A model generated the notes under the pieces. It did not search any database. It saw only the letters and a program-made list of their open reading frames with translations, and was not told the origin of the DNA. A DNA stretch of 61,018 bases from Silicimonas sp. (lineage in GTDB: Bacteria; Pseudomonadota; Alphaproteobacteria; Rhodobacterales; Rhodobacteraceae). Both the position numbers and the translations under genes were made by a program. Where the stretch lies: contig JAJEAC010000130.1 in assembly GCA_022824315.1 (NCBI GenBank), positions 1 through 61,018 on the forward strand, in the 5' to 3' direction. How positions within the stretch are numbered: the first letter of the stretch is position 1; each line of letters starts with the position of its first letter. Positions 29,248-39,062 of this stretch are shown piece after piece.

Positions 29248-30732
29248 TCAGACCGCCATCGTGGCCTCGACGGCGGCCTTCCAGCGGGCGTATTTCGCGT
29301 CACGCGTGCCTGTGTCCATGCCAGGATCGAAACGGCGCTCGAAGGCACGACCGGCCGCAAATGTCGCTGCGTCCGCGTAGACGCCCGCCTTCATGCCGGC
29401 GAGCCAGGCCGCCCCCAGCGCGGTCGTCTCAAGCATCTCGGGCCGGTCCACGGGCATCCCGGTCACGTCCGCGAGAAACTGCATGGTCCAGTCGCTGGCC
29501 GCCATGCCGCCGTCCACCCGAAGGACGCCACCGGACAGCGCCGGCGAATCCGCCTGCATCGCCTCGAGAAGATCGCGGGTCTGAAACCCGACGCTTTCAA
29601 GTGCCGCGCGTGCAAGTTCGTTGGGACCCGAGTTGCGGACAAGACCGAAGATCGCGCCCCGGCAATCGGGCTTCCAGTAGGGTGCACCAAGGCCGGTGAA
29701 GGCAGGCACGAGCGTGAGCGATTGCTCCGGATCGGACGCCTCGGCCATGGCCTGGGTTTCTCCCGCTTCGGAGATCAACTTCAACCCGTCGCGCAGCCAT
29801 TGCACGACAGCGCCCGCGATGAAGATTGCGCCCTCAAGCGCATAGGTCGGCGTGCCGTCAAGCTGATAGCCGATGGTGGTCAGCAGCCTGTTTTCCGATC
29901 GCACGGGAGCGGTGCCCGTGTTGAGAAGAGCGAAGCATCCCGTCCCGTACGTGGACTTCATCATGCCGCTTTCGAAGCAGGCCTGTCCGACGGTGGCGGC
30001 CTGCTGGTCGCCCGCGACACCGAGAATGGAGACGGGGCCGCCGAGCACGTCCGGGGTCGTGGTACCGAATTCCGCCGCACAGTCCCGCACCTCGGGCAGC
30101 ATCCCGACGGGGACGCCCAGCAACTCGCACATGGTCGATGACCAACGCCCCTCGTGGATGTCATACAGCATTGTCCGCGCCGCATTCGTGGCGTCGGTCA
30201 CGTGGGCGGCGCCGCCCGTCAGCCGCCAGATGAGCCACGTGTCCACGGTCCCGAAGAGCAGTTCGCCTGCAGCCGCGCGGTCTCGCGCACCATCCGCCTG
30301 ATCGAGAATCCACTTGAGCTTGGTGGACGAGAAGTAGGGGTCGAAGAGCAGTCCCGTCTTGGCCGTGACGGTTTCCTCGTGACCCGCCTTCACCATTTCG
30401 GCGCAGTAGTCCGCCGTGCGGCGGTCCTGCCAGACAATGGCGTTGTGCACGGCCTTGCCGGTTGCCTTGTCCCAGACAAGCGTGGTCTCGCGCTGGTTCG
30501 TGATGCCGATTGCCGCAATGTCGCCGGCCGCCGCTCCGACGCTGTCCATCGCTTCCCGTGCCGTTTCGACAACCGTTTGCCAGAGATCCTCCGGGTCGTG
30601 CTCCACCCAGCCGCCTGCCGGAAAGTGCTGGTCAAACTCCTGCTGTGCAACGGCGGCGATCTTGAGGTCGCCATCAAACAGGATGGCGCGACTGGACGTG
30701 GTCCCCTGATCGATGGCCATGACATAAGTCAT
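29248..30732 (-). CDS. glpK: Glycerol kinase
   Basis: 494 residues, FGGY family. [15 protein letters not shown] at the N-terminus, [33 protein letters not shown] and the late signature [20 protein letters not shown]. Phosphorylates glycerol to sn-glycerol 3-phosphate in the cytoplasm. No glpF or glpD neighbours. GGGAGGA lies before the ATG. Confidence 0.97.
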   Translation of the reverse strand: MTYVMAIDQGTTSSRAILFDGDLKIAAVAQQEFDQHFPAGGWVEHDPEDLWQTVVETAREAMDSVGAAAGDIAAIGITNQRETTLVWDKATGKAVHNAIVWQDRRTADYCAEMVKAGHEETVTAKTGLLFDPYFSSTKLKWILDQADGARDRAAAGELLFGTVDTWLIWRLTGGAAHVTDATNAARTMLYDIHEGRWSSTMCELLGVPVGMLPEVRDCAAEFGTTTPDVLGGPVSILGVAGDQQAATVGQACFESGMMKSTYGTGCFALLNTGTAPVRSENRLLTTIGYQLDGTPTYALEGAIFIAGAVVQWLRDGLKLISEAGETQAMAEASDPEQSLTLVPAFTGLGAPYWKPDCRGAIFGLVRNSGPNELARAALESVGFQTRDLLEAMQADSPALSGGVLRVDGGMAASDWTMQFLADVTGMPVDRPEMLETTALGAAWLAGMKAGVYADAATFAAGRAFERRFDPGMDTGTRDAKYARWKAAVEATMAV

Positions 30733-30845
30733 GTGCGGCTCCTCCCGTGATCACTCGATTTTGCTCGCTTGAGGGGAAATACACGAAGAGAGCTGTTTGT
30801 GAAACGCGCGATCCGGGCTAACCTGACGAAAGGGAGGACAGATTC

Positions 30846-31679
30846 ATGCGCACCATCCTGATCGTTCCCTGGCTGATCATGGCGGCGGTTGCGGCGCCGG
30901 CCCAGGAACGCCGCCCGAGCCATTGCTTCGCGATTGCCGAACTGGCCCCGGATGTGACCTATGTCCATAAGGTCGCCTGGAACACGCCGATCGAGGACGA
31001 GTTCACCGTTCGGCTCAGATACGTCAATCATTCCATGTATCTGCTTCAGACCCATGGCGGCCTCAACGCCGTCACCGACTACACCGGATTCATCGGAGAC
31101 GTGGGACTCGTTCCCGACGTGGTGACGATGAACATCGCGCATGAAAGTCACTGGACCGCCTTTCCGCATCCCGACATCCCCCATGTGCTGCAAGGCTGGT
31201 GGCAGGACGGCGCTCCTGCAGACCATTACGTCGACCTTGGCGAAATGCTGGTCCGGAACGTGACCACCGACATCCGCAACCGGTTCGGCGGCGGGGCGGC
31301 CATCGAGGACAACAATTCCATATTCATCTTCGAGGTGGCCGGGCTCTGCATCGGCCACTTGGGCCACCTCCATCACGAGCCGTCCGATGAGACCTATGCC
31401 GCGATCGGACGCCTGGATGTGGTCATGGCGGCCGTGGACGGCGGCATGACCGTCGACCTGCCAACGATGATCCGGATCGTGAAACGGCTGCGGAGCTCGA
31501 TCGTGCTTCCGATGCACTGGTTCTCCGGGCTATCGCTTGAGCGGTTCCTCGATGGCGTAAGCGACGAGTTCGGCATCGATCGCCGCCAAGGAAGCGAGGT
31601 GGAAATTTCGCTTCGCAGCCTGCCGTCACGCCCGACCGTGGTCGTGCTGCAGCCAGCCTACATCCAGGAAGCGGAATAA
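30846..31679 (+). CDS. Exported metallo-beta-lactamase-fold protein with altered metal motif
   Basis: 277 residues with a signal peptide (residues 1 to about 19, MRTILIVPWLIMAAVAAPAQ). UlaG-like beta-lactamase fold: NSIFIFEVAGLCIGHLGHLH, LDVVMAAVDGG and VLPMHWFSG are preserved. Where a canonical HxHxDH should stand the sequence reads AHESHWTAF, losing the second His, the Asp and the third His. It may use a different metal set or be non-catalytic. Divergent from glpK and 42 bases ahead of the FAD oxidoreductase, probably in one transcript. Confidence 0.75.
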   Translation: MRTILIVPWLIMAAVAAPAQERRPSHCFAIAELAPDVTYVHKVAWNTPIEDEFTVRLRYVNHSMYLLQTHGGLNAVTDYTGFIGDVGLVPDVVTMNIAHESHWTAFPHPDIPHVLQGWWQDGAPADHYVDLGEMLVRNVTTDIRNRFGGGAAIEDNNSIFIFEVAGLCIGHLGHLHHEPSDETYAAIGRLDVVMAAVDGGMTVDLPTMIRIVKRLRSSIVLPMHWFSGLSLERFLDGVSDEFGIDRRQGSEVEISLRSLPSRPTVVVLQPAYIQEAE

Positions 31680-31721
31680 CCCGGATTGACAGCCGCGCAG
31701 CGGCCTCCTACCCGATCAGCC

Positions 31722-33125
31722 ATGTTGAACCCTGCCGACGACGCCTTTGCCGAAACCCTCGACCGGGCCGGCATCAGGATCAAGCCGGCGCAACAGGCCT
31801 ATCTGGAGGAGCCACGGTCACTGTTCAACGGGACGTCCCGGCATGTGGCCCTGCCGACAGGTACGGACGACGTGTCCAGGATCGTGCGGATCTGTGCCGA
31901 GGCCCGGGTGGGCATCGTTCCATATGGGGGCGGCACGGGGCTTGTGGCAGGCCAGGTGGCGACGGACGGCCCTGACCCGCTGGTTCTTTCGCTTGAAAGG
32001 ATGACGGCGATCCGCGAGGTCTTCCCGGCGGAAGACACGATGGTCGTCGAGGCGGGCACGACCATTGCCGAAATCCAGGTCGCCGCCGCTGAGGCCGGCC
32101 GCCTCTTTCCACTAAGCTATGCCAGCCAGGGCACCGCCCAACTCGGGGGTGCATTGTCGGTCAACTCCGGTGGTCTCAACGTGCTCCGATACGGGATGGC
32201 CAGAGATCTCTGTCTCGGAATCGAGGCCGTTCTCCCGGACGGGAGCGTGCTTCATGCACTGAAGCGGCTCCGCAAGGACAACACCGGCTACGACCTTCGA
32301 CACCTGCTGATCGGATCCGAGGGAACCCTGGGCGTAATCACCGCGGCCGCCCTCAGGCTCCTGCCCCGGCCAGCCGAGACCGCAACCGCATTCCTGGCCG
32401 TCGCCTCGCCGCAGGCCGCATTGTCGCTCCTGGCGATGTGCAGGGAGCAGGCGGGCGAGTTGATCTCCGCCTTCGAGCTGATCTCCGCCGAAGCCTTGGC
32501 ATTCCTGGCCGAGACGCGACCCGACCTCCGTCAACCGTTCGACCATGCCCCGGCGTGGTCGGTCCTGACCGAACTCGGCATGGGTCCCGGCAGTGATCCC
32601 GAGACCCAGCTGGGCACGATCTTCGAACGCGCTGCCGAAGCTGGCCTTGTCCTGGATGGCCGGGTCGCGCAAAGCGACCGGCAGCGGGCCGACTTCTGGG
32701 GGCTCCGCGAGGCGATTCCGCATGCGAACAAGAGGATCGGATCCATCGCTTCGCACGACATTTCGCTGCCCCTGTCCGAGATTCCGGCATTCATCGAGGA
32801 GTGCGGTGCCAGGATCCGCCTGATCCTGCCGTGCCGGATCAGCGCGTTCGGGCACCTCGGCGACGGCAACCTTCACTACAACATCTTTCCGCCTGAAGGA
32901 GAGGCGCGTGATCCCTACCTGGACAAGTCCCCTGACGTCACCCGGGTGGTTCACGACATGGTGGCCGCATGCGGAGGAAGCTTCAGCGCCGAGCATGGAG
33001 TCGGGCGCGCCAAGACCGGTGAACTGAAGCGTTATGGCGATCCGGCAAAGCTGGCGGCAATGCGCTCGATCAAGGCGGCGCTTGATCCCCTCGGAATCAT
33101 GAACCCGGGAGCGGTGTTCGCCTGA
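31722..33125 (+). CDS. FAD-linked 2-hydroxyacid dehydrogenase (GlcD/LDH-D family)
   Basis: 467 residues from MLNPADDAF (a TTG at 31686 is possible, +12 residues). FAD_binding_4 domain (VGIVPYGGGTGLVAGQV, SYASQGTAQLGGALSVNSGG, GSEGTLGVITAAALR), then a FAD-oxidase C domain with the metal/substrate His in GHLGDGNLHYN and SAEHGVGRAK. Oxidises a D-2-hydroxyacid such as D-2-hydroxyglutarate or D-lactate. The exact substrate cannot be told from sequence. No glcE/glcF partner here, so it is a stand-alone type. Confidence 0.9.
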   Translation: MLNPADDAFAETLDRAGIRIKPAQQAYLEEPRSLFNGTSRHVALPTGTDDVSRIVRICAEARVGIVPYGGGTGLVAGQVATDGPDPLVLSLERMTAIREVFPAEDTMVVEAGTTIAEIQVAAAEAGRLFPLSYASQGTAQLGGALSVNSGGLNVLRYGMARDLCLGIEAVLPDGSVLHALKRLRKDNTGYDLRHLLIGSEGTLGVITAAALRLLPRPAETATAFLAVASPQAALSLLAMCREQAGELISAFELISAEALAFLAETRPDLRQPFDHAPAWSVLTELGMGPGSDPETQLGTIFERAAEAGLVLDGRVAQSDRQRADFWGLREAIPHANKRIGSIASHDISLPLSEIPAFIEECGARIRLILPCRISAFGHLGDGNLHYNIFPPEGEARDPYLDKSPDVTRVVHDMVAACGGSFSAEHGVGRAKTGELKRYGDPAKLAAMRSIKAALDPLGIMNPGAVFA

Positions 33126-33744
33126 GCCTCGCTTCATCGGGACGCACCTGAGCCAATCGAACCGGGCCGCTTCGAGGCAGGCATCGCCCACGTTGCCAGC
33201 CGCCATGTCAGTACAGTCCGCATGCCCCGAGTCGACGCGGCCGGTTGGGATTTCAAGCGCAAGGATGAAGATGCGGCCGTGATCGATGCCGCTCCCGCGG
33301 CAGCCTGCGCATGGCTGGCCGGCATCAGCTCCCGTTTCCGTGCAGGAAATCTCGCGCGTGCCGCGCCTGGCCGCAAGGGTGCGCGACACATGCCATGGCA
33401 ACGGCACCGAGGTTCAGCACATCTCTTGCGATTCGGGCCACAGCACCCGGGTGCAGGACGGGACGGGGAGTCTGCGTGATGGACAGTGCGATGTCTTGCG
33501 TGCACTGGCCCGGTACATCGTGACGCAAACTACCTCGCCCGCAGATCTCGCGACCTGTCTCCATGCCCTTTGCGCGTGGCGTTTTGCGCCTTCGGCCCGT
33601 ACGATCTTGTCTGCCTCACGGCGGCCCCGGGGCGGCAACCTGCGGGCCGGTTTCGAAAACGGCTTGACGGCTGCGAACGGAAGGCAACACAAGGACATTG
33701 CCACGTCGGGTGCGACGCTGATTGACTGACGAGAGGAATGTCGG
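33126..33744. other. 619-base stretch without a convincing gene
   Basis: Contains overlapping open frames on both strands but none with recognisable motifs or a good ribosome binding site. It may be degraded coding DNA. GAGAGGAAT just before 33745 serves the aminotransferase. Confidence 0.5.
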
Positions 33745-35064
33745 ATGAGCCACGTATTCCCCCGCAACTGCCATTCCACCTACCCCATCGCAATTGGCGG
33801 CGAGGGATGTTACCTGATCGACAAGAGCGGCAAGCGATATTTCGACGGATCCTGCGGTGTGGCCGTTTCCTGCCTTGGCCACTCGCACAAAATGGCCAAA
33901 CAGGCGATCAAGGATCAGATCGACCGAATGGCCTTTGCCCATACCAGCTTCTTTACCTCAGATCCCGCCGAAGAGCTGGCTGATCTCTTGATCGCCCATG
34001 CGCCGGACAATCTCGAAAGGGCCTATTTCGTCTCGAGCGGCTCCGAGACCATCGAATCGGCACTGAAGCTGGCCCGGCAGTACCACCTCGAGCGCGGCGA
34101 ACCGCAGCGGCGCCACCTGGTCGCACGCCGCCAGAGCTATCACGGCAACACCCTTGGCGCTCTGGCTGCCGGCGGCAATCAATGGCGCCGCAACCAGTTC
34201 GAACCGATGCTGATCGAGGTCAGTCACATTTCGCCATGCTACGAGTATGCCGAAAGGCCCGCGAACGAGAGTGCCGTTGACTACGGCCAGAGGGTCGCAA
34301 ACGAGTTGGAAGCGGAGATCCTGCGCTTGGGTCAGGACAGCGTGATGGCATTCATCGCGGAGCCGGTCGTCGGCGCCACGCTCGGCGCCGTGCCCCCGGT
34401 CGAGGGATATTTCAAGCGGATCCGCGAGATATGCGACCAGTATGGCGTGCTCCTGATCCTCGACGAAGTGATGTGCGGCATGGGACGGACCGGGCATCTG
34501 TACGCGTGCACGGCGGAGGGGATCACGCCCGATATCCTGACCATCGCCAAGGGATTGGGTGCAGGCTACCAGCCTGTGGGAGCGATGCTGTGCAGCAAAC
34601 AGGTGTACGATGCCATTGCCCAAGGCTCAGGCTTCTTTCAGCACGGGCACACCTATATCGGGCACCCCGCCGCCTGCGCCGCAGGCTTGGCCGTGGTCCG
34701 TACAATCCTGGAAGACGATCTCGTGACGCGGGCACGCGACATGGGCAGGAAACTGGAAGCCGCGTTGCGAAGCGAACTGGGACAGCACGGTCATGTGGGC
34801 GACATTCGCGGGCGAGGCTTGTTCTGGGGGCTGGAATTCGTGGAAGATCACGAAACAAGACAGCCCTTCGACCCCGCGTCGGGCCTGGCGAAGAAGCTGA
34901 AGGCGGCAGCTTTCCAAGAGGGCCTGATCTGCTACCCGATGTCAGGCACCCGCGACGGCCGAAACGGCGATCACGTATTGCTTGCCCCGCCTTTCATCAT
35001 GGAAGACGATCACGTGGCCGAAATCACCGAGAAGCTCTCCCGGGCCGTTCGCGCAGTGGCTTGA
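33745..35064 (+). CDS. Class III PLP-dependent aminotransferase
   Basis: 439 residues, fold type I. YFDGSCGVAVSCLGH, FVSSGSETIESALKLARQYH, RRQSYHGNT, LILDEVMCGMGRTG (Asp for the pyridine nitrogen), ILTIAKGLGAGYQPVG (Schiff-base Lys) and HTYIGHPAACAAG are all present. Likely an omega-amino-acid or diamine/beta-alanine-type transaminase. Substrate unknown. Flanked by long non-coding stretches, so probably monocistronic. Confidence 0.92.
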   Translation: MSHVFPRNCHSTYPIAIGGEGCYLIDKSGKRYFDGSCGVAVSCLGHSHKMAKQAIKDQIDRMAFAHTSFFTSDPAEELADLLIAHAPDNLERAYFVSSGSETIESALKLARQYHLERGEPQRRHLVARRQSYHGNTLGALAAGGNQWRRNQFEPMLIEVSHISPCYEYAERPANESAVDYGQRVANELEAEILRLGQDSVMAFIAEPVVGATLGAVPPVEGYFKRIREICDQYGVLLILDEVMCGMGRTGHLYACTAEGITPDILTIAKGLGAGYQPVGAMLCSKQVYDAIAQGSGFFQHGHTYIGHPAACAAGLAVVRTILEDDLVTRARDMGRKLEAALRSELGQHGHVGDIRGRGLFWGLEFVEDHETRQPFDPASGLAKKLKAAAFQEGLICYPMSGTRDGRNGDHVLLAPPFIMEDDHVAEITEKLSRAVRAVA

Positions 35065-35491
35065 CCGCGCTTGCCCCAAGCACGGCATGCACGATGCGGC
35101 CGTCGAATTGCGCACGGCAGGTCATCGGAGCGTTGCACGGAGCGGACGGGTTGCCCCTCGCAAGATTTGCAACTGCCGACGAACACCAAAACTGTGGAAT
35201 GCCTTGCGGCATCCGAAGGGTTGGCCAAAATCGGGTGTGAGGCGGCCAATCAATGGCCATGGGCAGTTCCGCACACATCGCGCAAGCCGATCCGCGTCGC
35301 AGCATTGAGTGCCGCCTGATCGATTCGGACTTTGACGGCAAAACCCGGTGCCAGCCTGTTTCATGCCGGATTCCGTGAATTGCGCCAAACCAAGCAACAA
35401 GCAACTCGACACTTGAGAATTTCGGCCACACCTGCCAAGATTGCCCAAAACAGGGATCCTGCCGGCAATGCAGGATCAGAGAGGCAGAGAG
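35065..35491. other. 427-base stretch without a gene; leader hairpin near its end
   Basis: No supported ORF. A perfect 8-bp inverted repeat GATCCTGC/GCAGGATC (35455-35462 with 35470-35477, 7-base loop) lies 14 bases before the DUF484 start, in what would be its 5' leader. Confidence 0.5.
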
Positions 35492-36187
35492 ATGAGCGAG
35501 CAGGCAGCAATTGCCCAAGAAGACGTGCGTACGCACATTCTTGGAGATCCCGGCGCGATACTGAAAGACCCCGACGTCATGCGAGCGCTCGTTGCCGCAA
35601 GCGAGCGCGCGAGCGGCACCAATGTCGTTGACATCAGGGGCATCGCGATGAATCGACTGGAGGAGCGCCTGCAAGCGCTCGAGAACATGCATCGTTCCGT
35701 CCTGGCGGCCGCCTACGAGAACATTTCCGGAATGCACCAGGTGCATGGTGCCATAACCAAGCTTCTCGAGCCCCCGACATTCGAGGATTTCCTCTACTGC
35801 CTTGACATGGAAGTTGCCGACATCCTGCGTGTCGGACGGATTCGACTGGCCCTGGAGTGCGGCGACGCGGGCATGCCTGACATCCGCCACGATACGCTCA
35901 GGAAGAAGAAGCCCGGCTTCATCGAGGACTATCTCGCGAAGGGGAAACCGGCACGGCGCGTGACGCTTCGCCGCTTCAGCGGTGACCCGCAGACGATGTA
36001 CGGAGCAAATTCGGACTGGGTCCGGTCCGAAGCCTGCATCGTGCTCGATTTCGGCAAGTCCCGGCCGCTTGGCATGCTCGCGCTTGCCTCGGAGGAGCCG
36101 CTCCAATTCTCGTCGAACCAGGGCACCGACCTCCTCGAATTCCTGGGCAGTGTCGTTGAACGCAACATGCGCCGGTGGCTCGAGTGA
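35492..36187 (+). CDS. DUF484 family protein
   Basis: 231 residues, GAF-like DUF484. Start MSEQAAIAQ follows GAGGCAGAG. A coiled helix (AMNRLEERLQALENMHRSVL) precedes the domain, with FEDFLYCLDMEVADILRVGR and LDFGKSRPLGMLALASE. Function unknown. It is very commonly encoded just upstream of xerC, as here, with a four-base overlap. Confidence 0.9.
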   Translation: MSEQAAIAQEDVRTHILGDPGAILKDPDVMRALVAASERASGTNVVDIRGIAMNRLEERLQALENMHRSVLAAAYENISGMHQVHGAITKLLEPPTFEDFLYCLDMEVADILRVGRIRLALECGDAGMPDIRHDTLRKKKPGFIEDYLAKGKPARRVTLRRFSGDPQTMYGANSDWVRSEACIVLDFGKSRPLGMLALASEEPLQFSSNQGTDLLEFLGSVVERNMRRWLE

Positions 36188-37101
36188 TCCAGCCGGGCCT
36201 GAACGACGCGCTTGACCGGTGGCTGGCCGAGCTGGCTTCGGTGGCGGGCCGCGCGGAAAACACCGTTGCAGCCTATCGCCTGGACGTGCGCGGATTTCTT
36301 GACTTCCTTCAGGACTACGAGGGTGAGGCCCTGGGCGTCGGCGCCATGGCCCGGCTCGACACGCGCACGATGCGGGCATGGATGGCGCATGAGCGTCAGC
36401 GTGGCCTGAGCGCCCGGTCCCTGGCCAGGGCCCTGTCCGCCGTGAAGGGATTCGTGGCCTGGATGGCCGAAAGAGACGGTTTCGACGCGACGGACGTTCT
36501 CATGAGACGGGCGCCGCGCTCCCGGGCGAAGCTCCCGCGACCGCTTGAGGAAGACAGCGCACGATCATTGCTGGAGGCCGTCGGGCAACATGCCAAGACA
36601 CCCTGGGTCGCGCTCAGGGACCACGCGGTTGTATTGCTGCTCTACGGGTGCGGGCTTCGGATCTCGGAAGCGCTCGGATTGCTGGGCACGGACCTTCCGC
36701 TGCGCGAGAGCCTTCGCGTCCGGGGCAAGGGCCGGAAGGAACGGCTGGTTCCCGTCGTTCCGGTCACGCGTCACGCCATGGAAGCCTACGTTGACGCCTG
36801 TCCGTTCGAGATCGGCGGCAACGAGCCTGTCTTTCGCGGGATTCGCGGCGGCGCCCTCAGCCCGCGCCAGGTCCAGAAACTGATGGCAACGGTTCGCACT
36901 CAACTTGGTCTTCCGCCAAGCGCAACGCCGCATGCCATGCGCCACAGCTTTGCGACGCATCTCCTGGATGCCGGCGGCGACCTTCGCACGATTCAGGACC
37001 TTCTCGGTCACGCTTCGCTTTCGACCACGCAGGCCTACACGGCCGTTGACGCGTCACGGCTAATGGAGGTCTATGAATCAGCGCATCCAAGAGCCGTATG
37101 A
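36184..37101 (+). CDS. xerC: Tyrosine recombinase XerC
   Basis: 305 residues from GTG 36184, which overlaps the DUF484 stop (GTGA). SAM-like N-terminal core-binding domain (AENTVAAYRLDVRGFLDFL), then the catalytic domain with Arg (GCGLRISEALGL), Lys (VRGKGRKERLVP), HAMRHSFATHLL (His-x-x-Arg), LLGHASLSTTQAYT (His and the nucleophilic Tyr). Resolves chromosome dimers at dif with XerD. Genome context (DUF484) supports XerC rather than a phage integrase. Confidence 0.94.
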   Translation: MIQPGLNDALDRWLAELASVAGRAENTVAAYRLDVRGFLDFLQDYEGEALGVGAMARLDTRTMRAWMAHERQRGLSARSLARALSAVKGFVAWMAERDGFDATDVLMRRAPRSRAKLPRPLEEDSARSLLEAVGQHAKTPWVALRDHAVVLLLYGCGLRISEALGLLGTDLPLRESLRVRGKGRKERLVPVVPVTRHAMEAYVDACPFEIGGNEPVFRGIRGGALSPRQVQKLMATVRTQLGLPPSATPHAMRHSFATHLLDAGGDLRTIQDLLGHASLSTTQAYTAVDASRLMEVYESAHPRAV

Positions 37102-37322
37102 TTCCGCTCGCTTCCCGCCTTGCTGAACTGTACGGACACTTCCCCCGATTCGCAGGTGCGGCCGACCGCGCGTTCAAGCTCATCCATCGAATCCGGACAC
37201 CCTGAGTTGACCAATGCCAAGGCTGGCCGTCGGGACACGAGGGCCATCCGGAGAGGTGTCGCGATTGTCCGCTTCGCCGCGCCCTGCTCAAAAGGGTCGC
37301 TGGCGTGACCGCAGTCGCCGGA

Positions 37323-38354
37323 TCAGTCGGCCAATCCAGAGTCAACTCCTGTGGTCGCATTGCGGTTGCTGGCCATGTTCAGGCACATCGTGAACGCGTT
37401 CTTTGCGGGCACAACGTTCGCCTTCGCCAGGCCTGCAATGTCGAACGCCGTGCCGTGGGCAGGTGTCGTCATCGGGACTGGAAGGCCAGCGAGCACGGAC
37501 ACGCCGCGATCAAACCCGAGCAGCTTTATCGCGATCTGGCCTTGGTCGTGATACATCGTCACGACGGCATCGTACTCGCCATCACGCACCTTGAGCCATA
37601 GCGTGTCCGCGGGCAATGGTCCGACGCAATTGATCTGTTTGCGCTGCGCGTGCTCGACTGCGGGACGGATCACGCGGATCTCCTCGTCGCCCATCAAGCC
37701 GCCATCCCCTGCGTGCGGGTTGTAGGCAGCAACCACGATGCGCGGACGGTCATGGCCTGCCATCTTCAAGGTCCTGTCCGTAAGCCCGATGCTTTCTTCG
37801 ATCCTCTCGGTGGTCAAAAGATCGGGTACGTCTTTCATCGCGACATGGCTTGTGACCCGGCCGTTCCACATGCCATTGGCCACGTTGAACTCGCTTGCCG
37901 GTGTCTTGAGATCGAAAAACGAGCGGGCAAAGCCAAGCTCGTCGGCGAATTCGTTTCCACCCAGATGCATCGATTCCTTGTTGAAGGGCATGAACACGAT
38001 GCCGTCGACCTTCCCTGCCTGCGACAGCTCAAACGCCCGACGCAGGCCCTCGATCGAGGACTGTCCGCCCGCAGCCGAGACCTGTGCCACCGGAACATCC
38101 CCGATGCCATCGATCGGCAGGTCGAGATGCAGAACTTGACCATCAACCGGGTCAAACTCGGCATCAAGCGCCGCGTGCCTGACGTCGACCCTGGATCCCA
38201 TCTGCTCCTCACCCCGTGCAAACACTTCAGGCGCGCCGATGACCACGAGGTTCGCGCTGTTGCGCACCTCGTCATCACTCAAGAGCTTGTGCAGGAGTTC
38301 CGGGCCGATGCCCCCGGGGTCACCTTGGACAAGGGCAACGGTCTTCAGGGTCAC
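37323..38354 (-). CDS. PdxA-like 4-phospho-hydroxyacid dehydrogenase
   Basis: 343 residues from GTG 38354, overlapping the GntR stop (GTGA). PdxA family: VQGDPGGIGPELL, VAAYNPHAGDGGLMGDEE, TMYHDQGQIAIKLLGFDRGV and TTPAHGTAFDIAG with the three metal-binding His. Being in a sugar-acid operon, it is more likely a PdxA2-type enzyme (such as D-erythronate/D-threonate 4-phosphate dehydrogenase) than vitamin B6 biosynthesis. The kinase partner usually needed is absent here. Confidence 0.85.
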   Translation of the reverse strand: MTLKTVALVQGDPGGIGPELLHKLLSDDEVRNSANLVVIGAPEVFARGEEQMGSRVDVRHAALDAEFDPVDGQVLHLDLPIDGIGDVPVAQVSAAGGQSSIEGLRRAFELSQAGKVDGIVFMPFNKESMHLGGNEFADELGFARSFFDLKTPASEFNVANGMWNGRVTSHVAMKDVPDLLTTERIEESIGLTDRTLKMAGHDRPRIVVAAYNPHAGDGGLMGDEEIRVIRPAVEHAQRKQINCVGPLPADTLWLKVRDGEYDAVVTMYHDQGQIAIKLLGFDRGVSVLAGLPVPMTTPAHGTAFDIAGLAKANVVPAKNAFTMCLNMASNRNATTGVDSGLAD

Positions 38355-39061
38355 GTCTCTTTCTCCGGCATCGGGTTCTCTTGCGCAGCGGTGATATTGG
38401 CAATCGCCGCTTCCAGGTGCCGCCGCATTTGTCCGGCGCACGCCGGCCCGTCGCGCGCTTGCAGTGCGGCCAAGATGTCCGCGTGCTGGGCCAATGTGCG
38501 GTCACGCGCCATCCGGTTCTTCGACGAAATGAAGCGCGCGCGCCAAAGGCGCGCATTGTACGTCCTGTGGGACGCCAGCAGCGGTGCGTTTCGTGCCGCA
38601 CGGACGATGGTCTGGTGAAAGTCCATGTCCCAGTCAAAGAACTGCAACGGCTCCGTGCTTTCGTCGGCCAAGCGCATGCGTTCTTCCAGGTCGGCAGCTT
38701 CGGCGATCTCCGTGTCGGTGGCGTTCTTGCAGGCCAATTCGCCCGCCAGCGCCTCGAGCGCACCCAGGACTGCGAGGTTTTGAGCGAGTTCCTCCAGCGA
38801 AGGGTCGGCCACGCGGGGGCGGCGCGTCGGTCCGTAGACGATCAACCCTTCGTTCTCGAGGATGCGAAGCGCCTCTTTCAGCGGCGTCCGGCTTATGCTG
38901 AGCGCGCCCGCAAGTTCGCGTTCCGGCACGGCAACGCCTGGCGGCAATTTTCCGAGCAGAATGAACTCGCGCAATGTGTCGGCGGCGCGTTCAGCCAGGG
39001 ACTTTCGAGGACCGATGCCGCCGATTTCCCGCAATTCCTCTGCCCATGCGGTGTCTCCCAC
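38351..39061 (-). CDS. GntR family regulator (FCD subfamily)
   Basis: 236 residues from GTG 39061, 1 base after the stop of the upstream dehydratase; GGTGGGG lies before it. N-terminal winged helix (LAERAADTLREFILLGKLPP, LSISRTPLKEALRILENEGL), C-terminal FCD domain with metal-ligand positions (DWDMDFHQTIVRAA, QHADILAALQARD). Likely local regulator of the operon that contains it, acting at the dyads before tctC. Confidence 0.92.
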   Translation of the reverse strand: MGDTAWAEELREIGGIGPRKSLAERAADTLREFILLGKLPPGVAVPERELAGALSISRTPLKEALRILENEGLIVYGPTRRPRVADPSLEELAQNLAVLGALEALAGELACKNATDTEIAEAADLEERMRLADESTEPLQFFDWDMDFHQTIVRAARNAPLLASHRTYNARLWRARFISSKNRMARDRTLAQHADILAALQARDGPACAGQMRRHLEAAIANITAAQENPMPEKET

Positions 39062-39062
39062 G

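Noticed and set aside
33286..33729. Plus-strand 147-codon open frame before the aminotransferase
   Set aside because: No recognisable motif, no good ribosome binding site, and competing frames on the other strand.
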